Shown here piece after piece: positions 1 to 7,353 of a stretch of 49,704 nucleotides of DNA; within the stretch, counting starts at the first letter, position 1, and each line of letters starts with the position of its first letter. Source of the DNA: Nitrosomonadales bacterium (GTDB lineage Bacteria; Pseudomonadota; Gammaproteobacteria; Burkholderiales; Gallionellaceae); NCBI GenBank assembly GCA_947475825.1, contig CANJMS010000006.1, positions 1-49,704 of the forward strand. Direction: 5' to 3'. Position numbers and translations under genes: made by a program. The notes beneath the pieces were generated by a model. The model saw only the letters and a list, made by a program, of their open reading frames with translations. It was not told where the DNA came from and made no database searches.

Positions 1-9
1 GCACAACAA

Positions 10-47
10 AAAACCCGTTTTAGCTTGGCTGCTGAAAACGGGTTTTT
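10..47. terminator. Strong bidirectional rho-independent terminator
   Basis: A perfect 12-bp inverted repeat (10-21 and 35-46) encloses a 13-nt loop. A's precede it and T's follow it, so it can terminate on either strand. The gene it serves on the plus strand lies outside the window; no convincing intact gene ends at it from the right. Confidence 0.85.
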
Positions 48-134
48 CTCCGCTTTAGCTGGAATTTATGAATCGCCCCGCAAGCTGGTGAACAAATCGG
101 CGATGAAGTGACTATACACGTTTTGACGTTATTA

Positions 135-333
135 TCAAGAACCAACTCGTCCTTCTAATATTGGCACATTGTACTCGGTCAGCTTCTCGATCTGCCTGGC
201 CAGAAGCTGCCATTCAGTAACACGCACCAGAATCACCTCCAACCTGTCGGGCTGCGTGTGGTCGCGCTGCTCTGCTCCTTCCCAGCTCAATCTGCCACGC
301 TTCCCATCCGCCAAGTGTGGCTCCCAAATTTCG
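135..333 (-). other. Possible remnant ORF, unrecognised
   Basis: The minus strand is open from about base 345 to a TGA at 135-137 and would encode a charged peptide of about 60 residues ending in LEGRVGS. No ATG with a ribosome binding site is visible. It lies directly downstream of a decayed gene fragment (334-505), so it may be part of the same old element. The composition looks protein-like, but I do not recognise a family. Confidence 0.2.
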
Positions 334-505
334 CTACACCTCGAGATTGCGAAACAGATTCATGTCCTCGTCGATACCGCCCAGCCTCGCTCTAATCATC
401 CGCAGGCTCTGCTGCATTATGTTCAGCGACATGTCACACATGCGCATCATGCCTGATGGTCAGCCGATGATAGGTGCGTGAAGGCATTCCCTTTGGCTTG
501 ATGCC
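334..505 (-). pseudogene. Decayed 3' fragment of a paralogue of the 217-aa zinc-ribbon protein
   Basis: Translation of the minus strand gives IKPKGMPSRTYHRLTIRHDAHV followed by a stop, then in another frame a segment ending GGIDEDMNLFRNLEV and a stop at 334-336. These match, in order, the C-terminal part of the protein encoded at 1405-2058 (KPKGMHYRTYQRLTYRHNTFVGV and GGIDEDLNLFRKNKV). The fragment has lost its 5' two thirds and has an internal frameshift, so it is non-functional. Its presence about 900 bp from the intact copy points to an earlier related element at the same place. Confidence 0.8.
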
Positions 506-592
506 ATGTTGCAAACAGCGTCCAATACTTTCCACCTTTTAGAATTTCTACCCCCTTGTAAAAATTTAGTGAGTAGCGGGCGGTCGGGGGCT

Positions 593-786
593 GAATTACC
601 CGCAAGTGAAAGCCTCTATCCAGAACCTATATACGGGGTGTCATCTCATTTATTCTTCCCGCGCCACCCAATAGACAAGGGGTTTTCCGAATTTATTAAA
701 TCAAACAATCCAAACAGAAATTAATTGTCCGCATGGGCATAGGTGAGGTCTAGTCCTGCTGCTTTCCCAAAGATTTGAACCGCCCT
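593..786. repeat. Dispersed direct repeat A, left copy
   Basis: This stretch is a diverged copy of 21804-22006. The first 57 bases differ at only 3 positions, and a second block near 732-758 is identical over 27 bases. The middle is more divergent with small indels. It lies in the 335-bp gap between the decayed fragment and the small gene at 842-1060. No convincing reading frame is visible. Weaker similarity extends left to about 545. Confidence 0.85.
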
Positions 787-841
787 GTGTCTTTGGCAAC
801 ATAATGTCGCCCATGAAAATTAAGCTTCTCGAAAAAATGTA

Positions 842-1060
842 TCAGGATCGTGGTGGGTAGCGCAGGTCATCCATATCGCTCAGCTCTGGAAATGCTTCAG
901 CGCAGGCTGGGAAGTCATCTACGTCAAAATTTTCGCCATTGTTCAAACGGTGACTAGCTTTTGCCCTCAATGTGGTCTTCACTTTCTTGGCGTGAGCTAC
1001 GCCAGCAGCATGAGCCGCTTTATTTATTTCTCTTTTCAAGTTTCGTGATATTTTTTTCAT
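842..1060 (-). CDS. Small hypothetical protein (72 aa)
   Basis: The ATG is preceded by a clear GGAGG about ten bases upstream, which supports a real gene. The product has a lysine/arginine-rich N-terminal half (MKKISRNLKREINKAAHAAG) that could form a basic amphipathic helix. The C-terminal half is acidic, with DVDDF and SDMDD. No domain is recognised. It stands alone between repeat A and repeat B near the left part of element 1. A basic-then-acidic small protein would fit a nucleic-acid-associated accessory protein, but that is only a guess. Confidence 0.55.
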   Translation of the reverse strand: MKKISRNLKREINKAAHAAGVAHAKKVKTTLRAKASHRLNNGENFDVDDFPACAEAFPELSDMDDLRYPPRS

Positions 1061-1404
1061 ATTAAATTATTCCTCCGTGTGCGTGCTGGGTCTTTGTAAT
1101 GAGCGGAAAATTTCGCTGATTCGATTATTCCTCTCGCGTGCGTGCAGGCACTGCGCGGGTGAGCCGTTTTTCCGTAAGTTTTAACAAGTAAATAATAGAG
1201 CTCGGTACTTGATCAAAAGAACCAGAGAATTTGGGTGGCCCCCTCCTGCCATTTGTTCCAGCGCGCTCAGTGTGTAACCTGCCCATGACGCATAAGTAAT
1301 TCTAGTAATGCCCACATGCGCAGGAATAGTGGAGAACCACACCTGACAGCGTGGTCACACGCCTTATTTAACAAGAATCCTTGCAATCTGGGTTAGGGTA
1401 CTGA
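1061..1404. other. 344-bp non-coding gap containing repeat B
   Basis: Apart from repeat B (1170-1232), I see no gene here. The segment before the repeat is rich in CGTGCGTG-type alternations, as is the segment before its partner at 21525. No convincing terminator was found for the gene ending at 1405. Confidence 0.5.
1170..1232. repeat. Dispersed direct repeat B, left copy
   Basis: This 63-bp segment matches 21525-21587 at 57 of 63 positions without gaps, counted by hand. Both copies start at TTCCGTAAG and end at CAGAGAATTT. The order relative to repeat A is reversed at the two ends of the element (A then B on the left, B then A on the right), so this is not a simple attL/attR pair. Confidence 0.9.
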
Positions 1405-2058
1405 CTACACCTTGTTTTTGCGAAACAGATTCAAGTCTTCGTCGATACCACCTAAAGCCTTGTCGATCATCCCGAACCGTTTTGCCATCCCGGCCAGCGA
1501 GACCCCGACAAAAGTATTATGCCTGTAGGTCAATCGTTGGTAGGTGCGATAGTGCATCCCCTTCGGTTTGCCACCAGGTGGATTCAAGATGCCAACATCC
1601 CAGCCCAGCCGCCCCCTGATAGTGTCGGCACGTCGTGCTGCTCGATCATCTGAGGTTTCCCGCTGACAAGCGTAGGCCAATTTGTAGCAATGCCGACAAG
1701 CAAAGATGCCGCCACCATAGAGAATCGCTACACGACGCCCACATCCATTTGCCGGGCAGATAAACCATGCCCGCGCACCGCCATAGTGGCAGGGTGTCCA
1801 TTCAACTCGTACCGGGTAATTCTGTTTCTTCCATTCGCTTCCACCGCTCCGGTGCCGGTAATCGAGGATCACTCGGTCGGCTTCAGTCTGCACTTGGATT
1901 GATGCCACGGTCTCAGCGTTGCGAAGCCAGTTCCAGCCGAATGATCGCCCCGCTGTCAGTAAGCCGTCTCGTTGCATCCGCCGTACATCCAGCGCCCAAT
2001 AATCATTCGTCGTGTCCTTGCCGCCTTGGTTTCGCCGCCCGCTATTCATGCCGCCCAT
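1405..2058 (-). CDS. Zinc-ribbon protein of mobile elements, function unknown (217 aa)
   Basis: The protein starts MGGMNSGRR, with a GGGGGA ribosome binding site seven bases upstream. A putative zinc ribbon is visible at about residues 100-124, where CPANGC is followed by CRHC. Upstream is a beta-rich segment with WTPCHYGGARAWFICP. The C-terminal third is basic. I associate this kind of protein with integrative elements and prophages but know no assigned function; nucleic-acid binding is inferred from the ribbon. A decayed paralogous fragment lies at 334-505. It probably belongs to the minus-strand gene series that runs from 6168 down to here. Confidence 0.65.
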   Translation of the reverse strand: MGGMNSGRRNQGGKDTTNDYWALDVRRMQRDGLLTAGRSFGWNWLRNAETVASIQVQTEADRVILDYRHRSGGSEWKKQNYPVRVEWTPCHYGGARAWFICPANGCGRRVAILYGGGIFACRHCYKLAYACQRETSDDRAARRADTIRGRLGWDVGILNPPGGKPKGMHYRTYQRLTYRHNTFVGVSLAGMAKRFGMIDKALGGIDEDLNLFRKNKV

Positions 2059-2211
2059 TTTTATTTCCCCCAGATTTTGCCTAAATCATTAGTCAGATTT
2101 AGCATATGGCTCATTGCCATTACCGTCTAAAATCCACCAAACACATATACCACCTGCGTTTCAGGCTGATTTGCATGATGTAATTTTTGCTCTAATTTAA
2201 TGGAGTTACGC

Positions 2212-3015
2212 TCAACCGCGAAGCTGTTTCATCTTCAGAAGCATGGCTAAAGTGCGTTCAAATTTGCGGTCAAGATGAACTTCATAGCGATTCAGCTTCT
2301 CAAGACGATGCGCTTGCAACCCTTCACCCAAGGTTTGCGCCTTGATTGCCGGTTGATGCTGGGCTTCCCTTTCACGTTGATAGCAATACGGCATCAGCCA
2401 TTCACGTATCCATGTCTCCATCCCTTCTGCATCCGCTGAGTAGGATTCATCCTCGACGCCTTCATCCCACGAATCTCGTGAGTCTTCGTGCAGCGCCCGA
2501 CGGGCTTTCTCATAGGCATTCGCGCCGCCTTTGTAAAGAATCGCCCTTGCCCGCTCGGTCGCCTTCAGATCAAGATTGGCATATTGCAGGCTTTCCGCGT
2601 TCTCGCTCGGTGTGGCGGTCACAACATCTCTCAGATCTGTATCTTTACCCGATAGCCCGCCTTGAAACGGTGCCGCCGAAGGGATTACGCTCTCGGCATT
2701 CTTCACCGCACTCTTCAAGCCTTGATTGATCGTTGCGCCTTCAGCCATCAATACCCGCCGCTTGCGCCAGATAATCGCTGCCAGCTCTTCAATAAGGTGC
2801 ATCTCGGTTGCGCCCGCCGGTTGGTGTTCCTCCACCAGTGCCGCCAGCAAGTCACCGAACTCGCCAGCATCTTCATGGGCCAGCACCGCCAGCCTGGACA
2901 GGATGCCGTGCTTCATGGCGTTGTAGCGCACTGGTTCGTAGTTGTTCTGCGGTGTTTCATCAGCAGGCGTTGCCGGAAATGGAACCACGGCAGAATCGTT
3001 TTCAATTGTTTGCAT
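2212..3015 (-). CDS. Small-terminase-like or conserved element protein (267 aa)
   Basis: The chosen ATG at 3015 has GGAG seven bases upstream; a TTG start at 3039 is possible but lacks such a site. The gene overlaps the end of the previous one (stop at 3002), implying translational coupling. The motif RYNAMKHGILS at about residues 30-40 (counted from this start), followed by a helical stretch rich in alanine, leucine and glutamate, is typical of a family I associate with small terminase-like or DNA-binding proteins in mobile elements. The C-terminal end is helical and basic (LEKLNRYEVHLDRKFERTLAMLLKMK). The function is not established. Confidence 0.6.
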   Translation of the reverse strand: MQTIENDSAVVPFPATPADETPQNNYEPVRYNAMKHGILSRLAVLAHEDAGEFGDLLAALVEEHQPAGATEMHLIEELAAIIWRKRRVLMAEGATINQGLKSAVKNAESVIPSAAPFQGGLSGKDTDLRDVVTATPSENAESLQYANLDLKATERARAILYKGGANAYEKARRALHEDSRDSWDEGVEDESYSADAEGMETWIREWLMPYCYQREREAQHQPAIKAQTLGEGLQAHRLEKLNRYEVHLDRKFERTLAMLLKMKQLRG

Positions 3016-3382
3016 AATTTTCTCCAGAATGTTTTTCAATGAGTTCCAGCAGCGTCATGCTGTCGTAATATTTGTGAGGAATTTCCAGTTCGAAGGTGGC
3101 GATCTTCCGAATGCCGACTGCGACGACGACCGGATCGGTAGATGCGTCCGCAACAAGGACGGCATAGCGTGTGTCGGGTGCAGCTTCCAGTATGGCCACC
3201 ACTTTCGCGCGCCTGCGTTCGCGCTGTAACTCGCACAGAATGCTTGGCTTGTTGTCGCGGATGAATGGCAGCCATCTATCCACTGCCGACTGTTCGCCGA
3301 TCGCGGTGATGGTGCCAGCAGGGGTGAGCGTGAGAGTCACACCTTCCACGGTCGCCTGTTCGATGATTTCCACCGGGGTCAT
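3002..3382 (-). CDS. TubC N-terminal docking-domain-like protein (126 aa)
   Basis: The start at 3382 is chosen because its ATG overlaps the TGA of the primase gene (ATGA at 3379-3382). The frame is open further upstream, but that part is only the shadow of the primase C-terminus. The first 50 residues (PVEIIEQATVEGVTLTLTP, then DRWLPFIRDNKPSIL) resemble the fold annotated as TubC N-terminal docking-related. Short proteins of this type are often encoded next to primases in integrative elements. The remainder is unrecognised. It may be a partner of the primase-helicase; that is inferred from coupling only. Confidence 0.65.
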   Translation of the reverse strand: MTPVEIIEQATVEGVTLTLTPAGTITAIGEQSAVDRWLPFIRDNKPSILCELQRERRRAKVVAILEAAPDTRYAVLVADASTDPVVVAVGIRKIATFELEIPHKYYDSMTLLELIEKHSGENYANN

Positions 3383-5949
3383 ATCACCACCTCCACATTC
3401 GAGGATTGCGTGACAGTTTTTGCAACTGTCACGGTGAAAGGCGGTGAAGGCGTTAAAGGCGGTGGATTCGCAGCAACCACCCGCCATGCAGTGCGACCGT
3501 CCGCAGTCGATTGTTGAAACACAAAGCCACCGACGATCCGGTTCGCATTCTTTTTCAGCAACCAGCCCAGCTTCGAGCGATTGATTGAACCCTTTTCCTC
3601 AACCGGAAATTCCCGCATCGCATCGAGCAGGTCGGTGTGGCCCAGTTCAGCCCGCTCAACGGCCTTGCGTACCGTCGCTGGTGTCGAGCCGAATGTAGCA
3701 CGCCATTCCGCCATCAGCCCAGCGAGTGCATCACCGTCTGGGTCATGCTTGACCTGTTCCAGCAGTGCCGTGGCCGGGTCAGGATGCCCAAGCCACATCA
3801 ACGGATGCCTGCAATATTCCGACCATGCCCCACCGAAGGTGACAATGCTTTCAACGCCAGCGCGCGGCGAACCGGCCTTGCGCCATGCCAGGATGATAGT
3901 CAGCACAGCCGCCACATAAAGCCCGCGCTGCTTGCGTACCTTATCGACCGGGTAGTTTTTGTACGTCATCGTTGCCGGTGTCGCGCAGCGTGGATCAATG
4001 TGTATCGTCAGCACACGCCGCAGAAGATCGCGCACCGGGCCAACATTGTTACCCGAACCCAAAAACAAAGTCCGCGTACTGACCGTCGCCGTCTTGCTCA
4101 CCCCCAGAATCCGGTCAGTAATCTGCTCGGCAGTCAGCATTCGCTTGATCGTTCCGTGCGGAATCCAGTCGGTGTCCATATCGTCAAACTCAATCACCGC
4201 AGGGCTGGTCAGCAGCAGAGAAAGAATCACCTTGGTTGCTTCTTCTGACGTGGTCGGATAACTCACCTTGGCATTGCCGGCAGGCCCGGCGAATGCGCCG
4301 ATCAGCTCGCACAGATAAGTCTTGCCGCTACCGAAAACCGGCGCCTTTGCGTGAAAGCCGGGCGCATACGCCAGCGACGGGCGCACCACGGCGGTGAAGA
4401 TGGCCGATAGTGCGGCGGCTTTATCGGTGGCTGCGACGAAGTGAAACTCGTTGAGCAGTTCTTCCAGCAGGGTCAGCGCCGCCCGTGCTGCCTCGGGTGT
4501 CGGGTCAGGCATAACAAATTGACGAGCATCGAAAACGCCGAAGCGCTGCGAGGTTTTGTCATAACCGGCATGGGTAATCAGCACGCCGTCCGATTCACGA
4601 AAATAGGGCTGTCTCACCACGCCTGCCAGTGGTGGCAAATGACGGAAGCGCTGCGAGTCGTAAAGAATTGCTGTGTGCTTCGTCGGTGGATCACAGCGCA
4701 CCCAATCTTCCGCTCGACCGTCGTACTTCTCCCAACTCGCCGCGATTGACAACTCCCGTGTGAGTGCGGGGGCGCTAGTTGGCACGATGGAAGGGTCGCC
4801 AGATGTAGGATCAGTCGAGACCGACACTATCAAACCACCAGACTGATAATGCCTGCCGCGATTCGCCAACTCTTTTTCTGCCGCATCCACCACGCGATGC
4901 AGATCACCGGCGACCACACGGATTACCGGCTTGTGCCGCGCCTCGGCGTTGCGCACGCCCAAGAATTCGAGCAACTGCCGGATGTGAAACTTCTCGCGGT
5001 GCGAGTGCTGGCAACAGAATCCACCCAATGGATACAGTTCGTCCGGTTCAAAATAGGCAGCACCGGTATCCAGTCCATCGGTATGCTCCTGCGCCCACGG
5101 ACAACTAACATCGTGCTTACCCGAACCCAACGGCGTTTTGTAGAGGCCGCGCGCCTTGAGCGCACTCACCACTGGATTCTCCGCAGCCTTTGGTGTCAGC
5201 ACCTCGTCGGCCTCGTTGCCTATACTGCGCGGATTATCCGCAGCGGGTTTGGCTTCCTTCTTAGGTCGCCCAGCCGGTGCCAGTTCCAATTGCAGCCCAT
5301 CCACAATCTCTTGCGGCGTGTAGCGTTTATCAGGTCGCCATTCGACCAGACGGCAGCGAAACGGTGCGCCAGCTTCATCCGCATGTTTGGGTTTGCCATT
5401 GATCGCCACCGGCAACCGCGCCCACTTGGTTAATGGCTGTGAGCTGCCAGGGTCGCACAGCCCGGCGTCAATCACCGCGTTCAGCAGCCGCACTGCCACA
5501 TCGCCATCGGTAATCGGATCAGCGAGAATGATTCCGCCCTGATGATTGCCGGGGCTTGTCTCGATCAGCCAGGACAACTCAAAATCGGCCAGTCGTTCCA
5601 GAGGAACCTTGGTGCCCAGATCGTCGAGCATCAAGAAATGACAGGCGGCAAACTGCGCCTTGCGCGCCTTGAATGAACTGTCATCGCCGGGGTAGAAACT
5701 CGAACACCCGACGAAGTTGTTCTGCCCAGCGGAAAGATTTTCGATTGCTGAATCAGCGCGACTGGCCAACCAACCGCCCACGCCGGGGTCACCGGCCTTG
5801 GAACAAACCGCAGCAAACGCGCCCTCGGGCACAGACGGGAAAACCGCAGCGACAAATTCGGCATTCGTCACCATCAAAACACCGCCTTCGCCGCCTTTAC
5901 CGGCTTCATCCGGCTCGATCTCGGAAACTGTCATATCAGTAGTGGTCAT
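3379..5949 (-). CDS. Primase-helicase of an integrative element (856 aa)
   Basis: The frame extends to a TTG at 5961, but the ATG at 5949 has GGAGG five bases upstream and is preferred. The N-terminal 200 residues resemble a RepB/bifunctional primase-polymerase region (FLMLDDLGTKVPLERLADF, then GIILADPITDGD). A probable zinc-binding segment follows at about 283-320 (VSCPWAQEH, then GFCCQHSHREKFH). The C-terminal half is an AAA+ type helicase with a Walker A sequence FGSGKTYL near residue 540 and an acidic Walker B-like EFDDMDTDW. Such proteins initiate and drive replication of excised elements, as the P4 alpha protein does. The gene follows the AlpA-like regulator by 12 bases and is coupled to the next gene by an ATGA overlap. 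Confidence 0.8.
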   Translation of the reverse strand: MTTTDMTVSEIEPDEAGKGGEGGVLMVTNAEFVAAVFPSVPEGAFAAVCSKAGDPGVGGWLASRADSAIENLSAGQNNFVGCSSFYPGDDSSFKARKAQFAACHFLMLDDLGTKVPLERLADFELSWLIETSPGNHQGGIILADPITDGDVAVRLLNAVIDAGLCDPGSSQPLTKWARLPVAINGKPKHADEAGAPFRCRLVEWRPDKRYTPQEIVDGLQLELAPAGRPKKEAKPAADNPRSIGNEADEVLTPKAAENPVVSALKARGLYKTPLGSGKHDVSCPWAQEHTDGLDTGAAYFEPDELYPLGGFCCQHSHREKFHIRQLLEFLGVRNAEARHKPVIRVVAGDLHRVVDAAEKELANRGRHYQSGGLIVSVSTDPTSGDPSIVPTSAPALTRELSIAASWEKYDGRAEDWVRCDPPTKHTAILYDSQRFRHLPPLAGVVRQPYFRESDGVLITHAGYDKTSQRFGVFDARQFVMPDPTPEAARAALTLLEELLNEFHFVAATDKAAALSAIFTAVVRPSLAYAPGFHAKAPVFGSGKTYLCELIGAFAGPAGNAKVSYPTTSEEATKVILSLLLTSPAVIEFDDMDTDWIPHGTIKRMLTAEQITDRILGVSKTATVSTRTLFLGSGNNVGPVRDLLRRVLTIHIDPRCATPATMTYKNYPVDKVRKQRGLYVAAVLTIILAWRKAGSPRAGVESIVTFGGAWSEYCRHPLMWLGHPDPATALLEQVKHDPDGDALAGLMAEWRATFGSTPATVRKAVERAELGHTDLLDAMREFPVEEKGSINRSKLGWLLKKNANRIVGGFVFQQSTADGRTAWRVVAANPPPLTPSPPFTVTVAKTVTQSSNVEVVI

Positions 5950-5961
5950 GGCAGCCTCCAA

Positions 5962-6168
5962 TCAGGCTACAGTCTTGCGACTTTGCTCAATTCGTTGCGC
6001 TTGCCAACTCCTTATTGAATTTTCTGTCCATGCCACAGCTCTGGCACCAATGGAAATGGGAGCGGGGAAATCACCCCGACGGATTGCGTCATATATCCAA
6101 CTACGCGAGAAACCCGTCAATAGTTTGACTTGCTTGATTCTGAGAAAGGATTGCAGTTGTGCGGCCAT
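5962..6168 (-). CDS. AlpA-family regulator / excisionase-like HTH protein (68 aa)
   Basis: A short winged-helix protein with the AlpA pattern: an initial FLRIKQVKLLTGFSRSWIYDAI helix-turn-helix, then RGDFPAPISIGARAVAWTENSIRSW. This is the classic form of the prophage P4/CP4-57 AlpA group, which activates integrase or excision genes and can act as a directionality factor. AGGA lies about seven bases before the ATG. It is the first gene of the replication operon and sits directly beside the inverted-repeat region at 6181-6369, its most likely binding site. Confidence 0.85.
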   Translation of the reverse strand: MAAQLQSFLRIKQVKLLTGFSRSWIYDAIRRGDFPAPISIGARAVAWTENSIRSWQAQRIEQSRKTVA

Positions 6169-6180
6169 GATATTGTCCTA

Positions 6181-6369
6181 ACGAACAAGACCGGGTGCTC
6201 CGCGTATGTTGCTGGTCTTGTTCGTACAGTTGAGGAATGCTGCGGAGCATTCGCACAACTATTTACATGCCGTATGGTTTCCGTATGTGGTTATACGGCA
6301 ATAGGTCTAGCATTGGCGCTGGATTGGCCAAATTGATGTAATTCGGTTACGGCAATACACTACGGCAAT
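6181..6369. promoter_or_regulatory. Repeat-dense region: nested inverted repeats and ACGGCAAT iterons, candidate origin or operator
   Basis: Seen directly: a perfect 12-bp inverted repeat at 6181-6192 and 6214-6225; a 7-bp stem 6235-6241/6246-6252 with a GCGG loop, extended by AGTTG (6228-6232) and CAACT (6256-6260); and GCTCCGC at 6197-6203 complementary to 6242-6248, so alternative foldings exist. An 8-bp inverted repeat lies at 6268-6275/6293-6300. ACGGCAAT occurs in direct orientation at 6295, 6349 and 6362. The region lies between the start of the alpA-like gene and the end of the 324-aa gene. Iterons next to a primase-helicase suggest an origin; AlpA operators or a promoter region are alternatives. 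Confidence 0.6.
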
Positions 6370-6378
6370 TCGTGGCGG

Positions 6379-7353
6379 TCACTCGTCTTTCGGGAACAAA
6401 TCCTCGGCAGTTTCTTCATATCCCGCAATCTTTTTGAGTGAGGCGCGTGCAGCATTTTTGCTCATGTTCCCTTCCAACTTTTTGTCTGTGCGATCCACCA
6501 ACCAAACGGCAATCAGGTCTGGTCGCCACATTGAGCCGCCACGCCCCTTCTTGCCACCGCCAACCCTGCACTCTTTTAAGCCATTGTCCGATGCGTTGCG
6601 CATCATTTTCTTCCACCATTTTTCATTCGCATCCTCGGACTTGATCACAGTAAATTTCCATCGTATTTCCGAGGCTGAAACGGAAGGCATTGCGTTGGTC
6701 ACTGGATACTTTTTGAATTCATCAATACCAAAATCGGATACTTCAATTTCTTTGAGATCCTCTGCTTCGGCATCGCCTGCCGGATTGTCCACCAAGCGGA
6801 TCAGCGCAGCCTTGTCCAGCGCGAGGGCATTTTCCTCAATGGTCAACACCTCCGCGAGCGGGACAGCGCGACCGGCAAGCGAAAGCGTGAGGCCGTCACC
6901 AGCCAGCAGCTTGATTGAGCTATTATGCTTCACCCCCTTGAGCGTGCCGATATGCCATTGGTTGCTGCCTACCGCTTTGGGCAATTCACTGAACCCAAGC
7001 AAATTTGCCAGCGCGGTGGCAATCAATTCGCCCGTTGCTTGCCACTGCTCCAGCTTGGGAAAATCAACAGGTACATTGCTCGTGTCGTCCCGCTTGTCGC
7101 ACGAAATGAAAGCGCGTACAGGCCGCTTACCTTCAGCGGGTAAGACATGCACCGGCATCACACAATCACGCTCGCAGCCCGGACATATCGCGCTGCTTGC
7201 CGGGCGCGCTTTCGTAAGCAGCCGCTGAGTTTTCATCGCCGCCACTGCCGCACTTGGCCACTGGCTCAGCTCGTCGTCATTGACCAACACCGCAGCACCT
7301 TGGCTGGCACCCACGCGCCCCAATAGCTCAATCAGTGTGGCTTGTGGTGTCAT
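6379..7353 (-). CDS. Unrecognised zinc-finger-bearing accessory protein (324 aa)
   Basis: The ATG overlaps the stop of the upstream gene (ATGA at 7350-7353), so the two are translated together. A cysteine cluster at about residues 58-85 (CPGCERDCVMP, then FISCDKRDD) could bind zinc. It is followed by FPKLEQWQATGELIATALANLLG, a helical stretch I associate with genomic-island proteins of unknown role. The C-terminal third contains KWWKKMMRNA and a basic glycine-rich loop (VGGGKKGRGGSMWRP), reminiscent of a nucleic-acid-binding surface. I cannot assign a function. Position and orientation suggest it works with the 401-aa protein and, less certainly, with the divergent defence operon. Confidence 0.65.
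   Translation of the reverse strand: MTPQATLIELLGRVGASQGAAVLVNDDELSQWPSAAVAAMKTQRLLTKARPASSAICPGCERDCVMPVHVLPAEGKRPVRAFISCDKRDDTSNVPVDFPKLEQWQATGELIATALANLLGFSELPKAVGSNQWHIGTLKGVKHNSSIKLLAGDGLTLSLAGRAVPLAEVLTIEENALALDKAALIRLVDNPAGDAEAEDLKEIEVSDFGIDEFKKYPVTNAMPSVSASEIRWKFTVIKSEDANEKWWKKMMRNASDNGLKECRVGGGKKGRGGSMWRPDLIAVWLVDRTDKKLEGNMSKNAARASLKKIAGYEETAEDLFPKDE

Noticed and set aside
1-8. Window start as the CCA end of an intact tRNA-Arg (attL)
   Set aside because: Only GCAC matches the tRNA-Arg end and the encoded CCA is not there; four bases are not evidence.
169-456. Plus-strand ORF of 95 codons near the left edge
   Set aside because: It runs antisense through the decayed gene fragment at 334-505, has no ribosome binding site, and its arginine/serine/histidine-rich product looks like a shadow frame.
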